DNA from: Pseudomonadota bacterium
GTDB lineage: Bacteria; Pseudomonadota; Gammaproteobacteria; Burkholderiales; Rhodocyclaceae
DNA length: 10,284 bases
Direction of reading: 5' to 3'
NCBI GenBank assembly: GCA_021811225.1
Contig: JAJZPJ010000011.1
Coordinates: forward strand, 3,085-13,368
Shown: in pieces, positions 6,817 to 10,284 of the stretch
Layout: every line of letters begins with the position of its first letter
How positions within the stretch are numbered: position 1 is the first letter of the stretch
Notes under the pieces: generated by a model
What the model saw: the letters and a program-made list of their open reading frames with translations, nothing else
Database searches by the model: none
Told to the model about the DNA's origin: nothing
Position numbers and translations under genes: made by a program

Positions 6817-7740
6817 CTAGGGAAGAAGATGTTTTTCGGAGCCGAAGCGAGCGACGAGGCCGGCGGCATCGAGCGGTTTGCCGTCGAATTCGAGCGCGAT
6901 CAGGCGCAGCACGCGGCCGTCGCCGCAGTCGGCATAGAGATGGCCGCACTCGGCATAGAGCCCGGGGGCGTCCGATCTGGGCGAGCGCCGCGACTCGACC
7001 AGGGTTTTGAGCAGGCGCAGCGTCCCGCCTTGAAACGCGCAGAAGGCGCCGGGGTAGGGCGGCGCGACGGCGCGCACCAGATTGTGGATGCTCCGGGCCG
7101 GAGCGCGCCAATTAATGCGGCCATCCTCCGGTTTCCTGCCGCCGAAGTACGAGCCCCGCGCCAGATCCTGCGGTTCCTCGCCGGCAGCGCCGGCGATGAG
7201 TTGCGGCAGAACCCGATCGAGCGCGATTTCAGCCGCCACCGTGACCTTGTTGAACACCTGATGGGCGTTGTCGTCCGGCAGGATCGGCACCGCCTGTTGG
7301 GCCAGGATCGCGCCGGCGTCGGGCTTCTCCAGCATCCGGTGCAGGGTGGCACCGGTCTCGCGCTCGCCCGCGAGCACCGCCCAGTTCACCGGCACCCGGC
7401 CGCGATATTTGGGCAGGAGCGAGCCGTGCATGTTGTAGGCGCCGCGGCGCGCCGTGTCCAGGAGCGGACGCTTGATCATCAACCGGTAGTAGAAGGAGAA
7501 CAGGAAGTCGGGCGAGAGCTTCGAGATCTGCGCGACGATGTCCGGATCGTTCGGGTCGGCGGGCGCGATCGTGGGAATGTCGTGCAATGCGGCCAGCTCG
7601 GCGACGCTGTCGAACCAGACGTTTTCCAGGGGGTTGTCCTGGTGCGTGACCACCAGCGCCACCTCGACGTCGTGGGCGAGCAGCACCGACAGGCAGCGCA
7701 CGCCGACGTTGTGATAGGCGAAAACCACCGCCCTAGTCAT
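6817..7740 (-). CDS. arnA: UDP-4-amino-4-deoxy-L-arabinose formyltransferase (ArnA N-terminal domain as a separate protein)
   Basis: This 307-aa protein matches the first half of E. coli ArnA, which uses N10-formyltetrahydrofolate to formylate UDP-Ara4N. Formylation makes the sugar a good substrate for ArnC. The formyltransferase catalytic set is seen as N103 and H105 in YNMHGSLLPKYRGR and D141 in EKPDAGAI, one residue off the E. coli numbering (N102, H104, D140). A hydrolase-type C-terminal domain follows (about 205-300; begins near GRINWRAPARSIHNLVRA). The start codon overlaps the 3' end of arnC by 8 nt and has GCGGAA a few bases upstream. The ATG at 7740 gives MTRAVVFAYHNVG, which is the standard N-terminus. 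The stop codon cleanly separates it from the dehydrogenase gene by 9 nt and the two lie in different frames, so this is a genuine two-gene arrangement, not an isolated stop in a fused frame. Confidence 0.94.
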   Translation of the reverse strand: MTRAVVFAYHNVGVRCLSVLLAHDVEVALVVTHQDNPLENVWFDSVAELAALHDIPTIAPADPNDPDIVAQISKLSPDFLFSFYYRLMIKRPLLDTARRGAYNMHGSLLPKYRGRVPVNWAVLAGERETGATLHRMLEKPDAGAILAQQAVPILPDDNAHQVFNKVTVAAEIALDRVLPQLIAGAAGEEPQDLARGSYFGGRKPEDGRINWRAPARSIHNLVRAVAPPYPGAFCAFQGGTLRLLKTLVESRRSPRSDAPGLYAECGHLYADCGDGRVLRLIALEFDGKPLDAAGLVARFGSEKHLLP

Positions 7741-8677
7741 CGGTTTCCGCTTCCAGCATCGCGTCGATCAGGTAGCGCGGCCGGTGCCGCACCTGCTGGT
7801 AGATGCGGCCGACGTACTCGCCCAACAGGCCGACGCCGAACAGGGTCAGCCCGATCAGGAAGAAGGCGATGCCGAACAGGGTGAACAGGCCCTGCACCTC
7901 CGGACCGACGATCAGCCGGCGCACCGCGAGGTAGATCACGAACAGCCCCGAGAGCATCGAGATGACGATGCCGACCATCGAGAACCACTGCAGCGGCACC
8001 AGCGAGAAACCGGTCATCAGGTCGAAATTCAGGCGGATCAGGCTGTAGAGCGAATACTTCGACTCGCCGGCGTGGCGCTCCTCGTGACCGATCTCGATCT
8101 CGGTCGGGCGCTGGGCGAAGGTGTAGCCCAGCGCCGGGACGAAGGTGCTGACCTCGTGGCAATCGTTGATGGCATCGACGATGGCGCGCGAATAGGCGCG
8201 CATCATGCAGCCCTGGTCGGTCATCCTGATCCGGGTGATCCGTTCGCGCAGGCGGTTCATCGCGCGCGAAGCGTAGCGGCGGAAGGCCGAATCCTGCCGC
8301 TGGCGCCGGATGGTGCCGACGTAGTCGTGACCCTCGCGCATCTTGTCGACCAGCGCGGCGATCTCCTCGGGCGGGTTCTGCAAGTCGGCGTCCAGGGTGA
8401 TCACGATGTCGCCGCGGCTCTTCTCGAAGCCGGCCATGATCGCCATGTGCTGGCCGAAATTGGCGGCGAACAGCACCACCCGGGTGACGTCGGGACGCGA
8501 CTGGAACTGGCTGCGCAAGAGGGCGGCGGAACGGTCGTGGCTGCCGTCATTGACGAAGATCACCTCGTAGCGGGTTGCGAGCGCGTCGAGCGCCGGATAG
8601 AGCCGGGCGAACAGTTCGGGCAAGCCCGCTTCCTCATTGAAGACCGGGATGACGATGGAGATTTCGGGATGGCTCAT
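7733..8677 (-). CDS. arnC: Undecaprenyl-phosphate 4-deoxy-4-formamido-L-arabinose transferase ArnC
   Basis: ArnC is a family 2 glycosyltransferase on the cytoplasmic face of the inner membrane that transfers formylated Ara4N from UDP to undecaprenyl phosphate. The 314-aa protein opens with SIVIPVFNEEAGLPEL, typical of GT2 enzymes. NDG at 43-45 and the metal-binding DAD at 96-98 (ITLDADLQNPPEE) are intact. Two C-terminal membrane segments are evident at about 230-254 and 264-288, followed by a basic tail (VRHRPRYLID). The ATG is one base from the arnB stop codon, so translation is probably coupled; no strong Shine-Dalgarno is present. Related dolichol-phosphate mannosyltransferase-like or GtrB enzymes share this fold, but the position between arnB and arnA makes ArnC the preferred name. 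Confidence 0.94.
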   Translation of the reverse strand: MSHPEISIVIPVFNEEAGLPELFARLYPALDALATRYEVIFVNDGSHDRSAALLRSQFQSRPDVTRVVLFAANFGQHMAIMAGFEKSRGDIVITLDADLQNPPEEIAALVDKMREGHDYVGTIRRQRQDSAFRRYASRAMNRLRERITRIRMTDQGCMMRAYSRAIVDAINDCHEVSTFVPALGYTFAQRPTEIEIGHEERHAGESKYSLYSLIRLNFDLMTGFSLVPLQWFSMVGIVISMLSGLFVIYLAVRRLIVGPEVQGLFTLFGIAFFLIGLTLFGVGLLGEYVGRIYQQVRHRPRYLIDAMLEAETDD

Positions 8678-8678
8678 G

Positions 8679-9800
8679 CTATTCGAGGATCTCGGCGACG
8701 GCGTCGCAGACGCGCTCTACGTCGGCGTCGTGCATCGCCGGAAAAAGCGGCAGTGTAACGGTTTGCCCGCCGACCCGTTCGGCTCGGGGAAAGTCGCCCG
8801 GCTCGAAACCCAGGCGGCGGTAGAGCGAGAACAGGTGCAGCGCCGGGTAGTGCACGCCGATGCCGATGCCGCGTTCCTGCATCGCCTTGATGAAGGCGCC
8901 GCGATCAGCATGATCGGGCAGCAGCACCTGGTACATGTGCCAGTTGGAATTCTCGAAGTCCGCCGGCGGCAGTTCCAGGCCGGGGATGGCGAGCCGGTGG
9001 AAGTGCTCGAAGTAGCGACGGGCGAGTTCGTGCCGGCGCGCAGTGAAGGCTTCGAGACGCTTGAGTTGGCCCAGACCGATGGCGGCGGCGATGTCGGTCA
9101 GGTTGAACTTGCCGCCCAGCACATCGACGTCCATCGTGCCGTCGGGGAAACGCTCGACGCCCTGCAGGCGCAGGCGCTCGCACAAGTCCGGGTCGATGTC
9201 GTCGGGCAGCACCAGGGCGCCGCCCTCGCCGGTGGTGATGTTCTTGTTGGCGTGGAAGCTGAAGGAGACGAAGTCGCGGCCTTGGCCGAAGGAGGTCCCG
9301 ATCGGCCGGCCGCGCCAGCTGGCGCCGAATGACTGGGCGGCATCCTCGACCACGCGCAAGCCGTGCCGCTGCGCGATCGCGTAGAGCCGGTCGCGATCCA
9401 CCGGCAGGCCGGCCAGATCGACCGGCAGCAGCGCGCGCGTCTTCGCCGTCACCGCCGCTCCGACGAGCGCGAGATCGATGTTGCGCGTTGCCGCATCGAT
9501 GTCCACCAGCACCGGCCTGGCTCCGAGGGTCAGCACCACGTTGGCGCAGGCGACCCAGGTCAGGGGAGTGGTGATCACCTCGTCGCCGGGGCCGACCCCG
9601 GCCAGGCGCAGCGCCACCTCCATCGCCGCGGTGGCCGAGCTGAAGGCGCGCACCGGTCGGCCGCCGCAATACTCGGAGAGCGCGGCCTCGAAGGCCCTGA
9701 CTCTCGGACCGCTGGTGATCCAGCCCGAACGCAGCACCTCGCCCACCGCGGCGATGGTCTCCTCGTCGATCGTAGGTCGAGTGAAAGGCAGAAAGCTCAT
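8679..9800 (-). CDS. arnB: UDP-4-amino-4-deoxy-L-arabinose--oxoglutarate aminotransferase ArnB
   Basis: ArnB is a PLP-dependent aminotransferase of the DegT/DnrJ/EryC1/StrS family. It moves an amino group from glutamate to UDP-4-keto-arabinose, giving UDP-Ara4N. At 373 aa it is close to the roughly 380-aa enterobacterial enzyme. The PLP lysine is K186 in SFHANKNITTGEGG, and D153 in VEDAAQSFGA contacts the cofactor ring. The N-terminal FLPFTRPTIDEETIAAV and GWITSGP segments and the NWHMYQVLL and HYPALHL strings further along are typical of ArnB. GGAGA lies a few bases before the ATG, so the start is well placed. It is the first gene of the tightly packed set, with 112 nt of hairpin-containing sequence separating it from the transporter-like gene upstream. 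Confidence 0.95.
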   Translation of the reverse strand: MSFLPFTRPTIDEETIAAVGEVLRSGWITSGPRVRAFEAALSEYCGGRPVRAFSSATAAMEVALRLAGVGPGDEVITTPLTWVACANVVLTLGARPVLVDIDAATRNIDLALVGAAVTAKTRALLPVDLAGLPVDRDRLYAIAQRHGLRVVEDAAQSFGASWRGRPIGTSFGQGRDFVSFSFHANKNITTGEGGALVLPDDIDPDLCERLRLQGVERFPDGTMDVDVLGGKFNLTDIAAAIGLGQLKRLEAFTARRHELARRYFEHFHRLAIPGLELPPADFENSNWHMYQVLLPDHADRGAFIKAMQERGIGIGVHYPALHLFSLYRRLGFEPGDFPRAERVGGQTVTLPLFPAMHDADVERVCDAVAEILE

Positions 9801-9848
9801 GCTGTCTCCGAAGGGCCGCCCCGAGAAGACAGCGAGCCACGATATGGA

Positions 9849-9864
9849 AGCCGCGTCAGCGGCT
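9849..9864. repeat. Hairpin AGCCGC/GCGGCT upstream of arnB
   Basis: A perfect 6-bp inverted repeat with a GTCA loop lies in the 112-nt gap between the transporter-like gene and arnB. It is followed after 12 bp by a second, stronger hairpin. No T tract follows on either strand. A paired-hairpin layout of this kind resembles REP/BIME-type intergenic elements, but only one example is visible, so this is inference. Confidence 0.4.
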
Positions 9865-9876
9865 GAACCAAAGTCA

Positions 9877-9897
9877 CCCCCCTCCTTGGGAGGGGGG
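9877..9897. repeat. Strong G/C-run hairpin between the ArnE/F-like gene and arnB
   Basis: CCCCCCTCC (9877-9885) pairs perfectly with GGAGGGGGG (9889-9897) around a 3-nt loop, a very stable 9-bp stem. The plus strand continues as CC plus another run of six G, so the element is strongly G-rich on that strand. In the minus-strand transcript the hairpin lies after the transporter-like stop codon and before arnB. It could attenuate or terminate transcription, protect the upstream mRNA end, or be a dispersed intergenic repeat. It is not followed by a proper T tract (TGACTTTGG on the minus strand). Confidence 0.5.
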
Positions 9898-9912
9898 CCG
9901 GGGGGAAGGCCC

Positions 9913-10284
9913 TCATGACCGCGCCACCAGGAATACGCCGGCCACGATCAGGCCGATGCCGGAGAGCTTCTGCGTCGAGAGCGCCTCGCCGAACCACTGC
10001 CAGGCGACGAAGGCATTGATGACGTAGCCGATCGAGAGCAGCGGATAGGCGACGCTGACCGGCACCCGGGACAGCCCGATGATCCACACCACCACGCTGA
10101 CCACGTAGCAGGCCAGGCCGCCCAGGATGTGGGGTTCGAGGCCGAGCTTCAAGCCGATCGGGATCAGGTTGCCAAGCTGGAGCTGGAACTGGCCGACCGC
10201 ATTGGTGCCGGCCTTGAGCAGCAATTGGGCGCAGGCGTTGAGCAGCACGCCGGCGAGGAGAAAGGAGAAGCTGACGGGGTTCAT
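9913..10284 (-). CDS. EamA/SMR-type small membrane protein, ArnE/ArnF-like (start at window edge)
   Basis: This 123-aa protein has four predicted membrane helices at about 5-24, 52-72, 75-97 and 104-121, with the conserved small-transporter features QLLLKAG, VPVSVAYPLLSIGYV and FGEALS (E100). ArnE (about 111 aa) and ArnF (about 128 aa) form the proposed flippase for undecaprenyl phosphate-Ara4N in enterobacteria, and size and wording fit that family. Only one subunit is in the window, so it may work as a homodimer or with a partner encoded outside. The ATG falls exactly on the last three bases of the window, so a longer N-terminus or a better start cannot be excluded and its ribosome site is not visible. 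It points toward arnB and probably belongs to the same pathway. A general small multidrug resistance exporter is the main alternative. Confidence 0.85.
   Translation of the reverse strand: MNPVSFSFLLAGVLLNACAQLLLKAGTNAVGQFQLQLGNLIPIGLKLGLEPHILGGLACYVVSVVVWIIGLSRVPVSVAYPLLSIGYVINAFVAWQWFGEALSTQKLSGIGLIVAGVFLVARS

Larger units (their letters stand above)
2926..9800 (-). other. Putative arnB-arnC-arnA(FT)-arnA(DH)-arnD-bcp-PIN/PhoH operon
   Basis: Seven genes point the same way with junctions of 1 nt, an 8-nt overlap, 9 nt, 8 nt, 10 nt and 18 nt, in transcription order from arnB. None of these gaps can hold an ordinary promoter plus terminator, so one transcript is the simplest reading. The first five encode the cytoplasmic and carrier-linked part of Ara4N synthesis. 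The last two are a peroxide-reducing enzyme and an RNA-acting ATPase. Promoters inside the genes cannot be excluded. No PmrA or PhoP binding site was identified, and the region upstream of the transporter-like gene is outside the window. Confidence 0.75.

Noticed and set aside
5756..7111. Minus-strand frame staying open upstream of arnD, which would make a 764-codon gene
   Set aside because: The upstream part is arginine/proline-rich noise overlapping both arnA genes; recognisable ArnD sequence begins only at about 5755.
5743..7884. Plus-strand open frame of 713 codons opposite arnD/arnA/arnC
   Set aside because: It lies exactly antisense to recognised genes, is rich in A, G, V, D and R with no domain pattern, and is expected from high GC at third codon positions.
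9888..9905. Canonical G-quadruplex on the plus strand in the arnB upstream region
   Set aside because: There are only three separated G runs (G3, G6, G6); a four-run G3 quadruplex with normal loops cannot be drawn, although a two-tier form is possible.
1..10284. CRISPR array, tRNA/rRNA genes, insertion sequences or attachment sites
   Set aside because: No regularly spaced long repeats, cloverleaf or rRNA-like stretches, transposase or integrase motifs, or paired terminal repeats were seen.

Overview
This GC-rich window is packed with genes. It has the look of a free-living Gram-negative bacterium, most likely a betaproteobacterium (Rhodocyclales or a relative). That placement is inferred from the wording of the DnaB, PhoH-family and Arn proteins, the high GC content and the gene mix; no search was run. 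There are no mobile elements, tRNA/rRNA genes or CRISPR arrays that I can see. Nearly all of the sequence is explained by ten genes.

Plus strand (about 1-2893). A GC-rich hairpin, probably the end of an upstream gene, is followed by a short leader. The leader holds four 11-bp-spaced units ending in CACA, two of them close to DnaA boxes. Next comes dnaB, the replicative helicase, intact and without an intein. After a 156-nt leader containing an inverted repeat and a perfect 9-bp tandem repeat there is a secreted DacA/DacC-type D-Ala-D-Ala carboxypeptidase.

Minus strand (about 10284-2926, read right to left). An ArnE/ArnF-like four-helix membrane protein starts at the very edge of the window. 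A 112-nt gap with two strong hairpins follows. Then come arnB, arnC, an ArnA formyltransferase, an ArnA dehydrogenase/decarboxylase and arnD, with junctions ranging from an 8-nt overlap to a 9-nt gap. Two further genes follow with gaps of 10 and 18 nt: a Bcp/PrxQ peroxiredoxin and a PIN-PhoH ATPase. The PhoH-type gene converges on the carboxypeptidase gene.

Together the Arn proteins make and process 4-amino-4-deoxy-L-arabinose (Ara4N), the lipid A decoration that lowers binding of polymyxin and cationic peptides. The dehydrogenase oxidises and decarboxylates UDP-glucuronate, ArnB transaminates the product, the formyltransferase formylates it, ArnC loads it on undecaprenyl phosphate, ArnD deformylates it, and the ArnE/F-like protein would help move the carrier across the inner membrane. 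The final transferase, ArnT, is not in the window. The main departures from the enterobacterial layout are the split ArnA (two genes instead of one), the flippase-like gene lying upstream of arnB, an apparent TTG start for arnD, and the fusion of the operon's tail to bcp and the PIN-PhoH gene. I found no clearly undescribed system; the intergenic repeats and the operon tail are the parts most worth checking.
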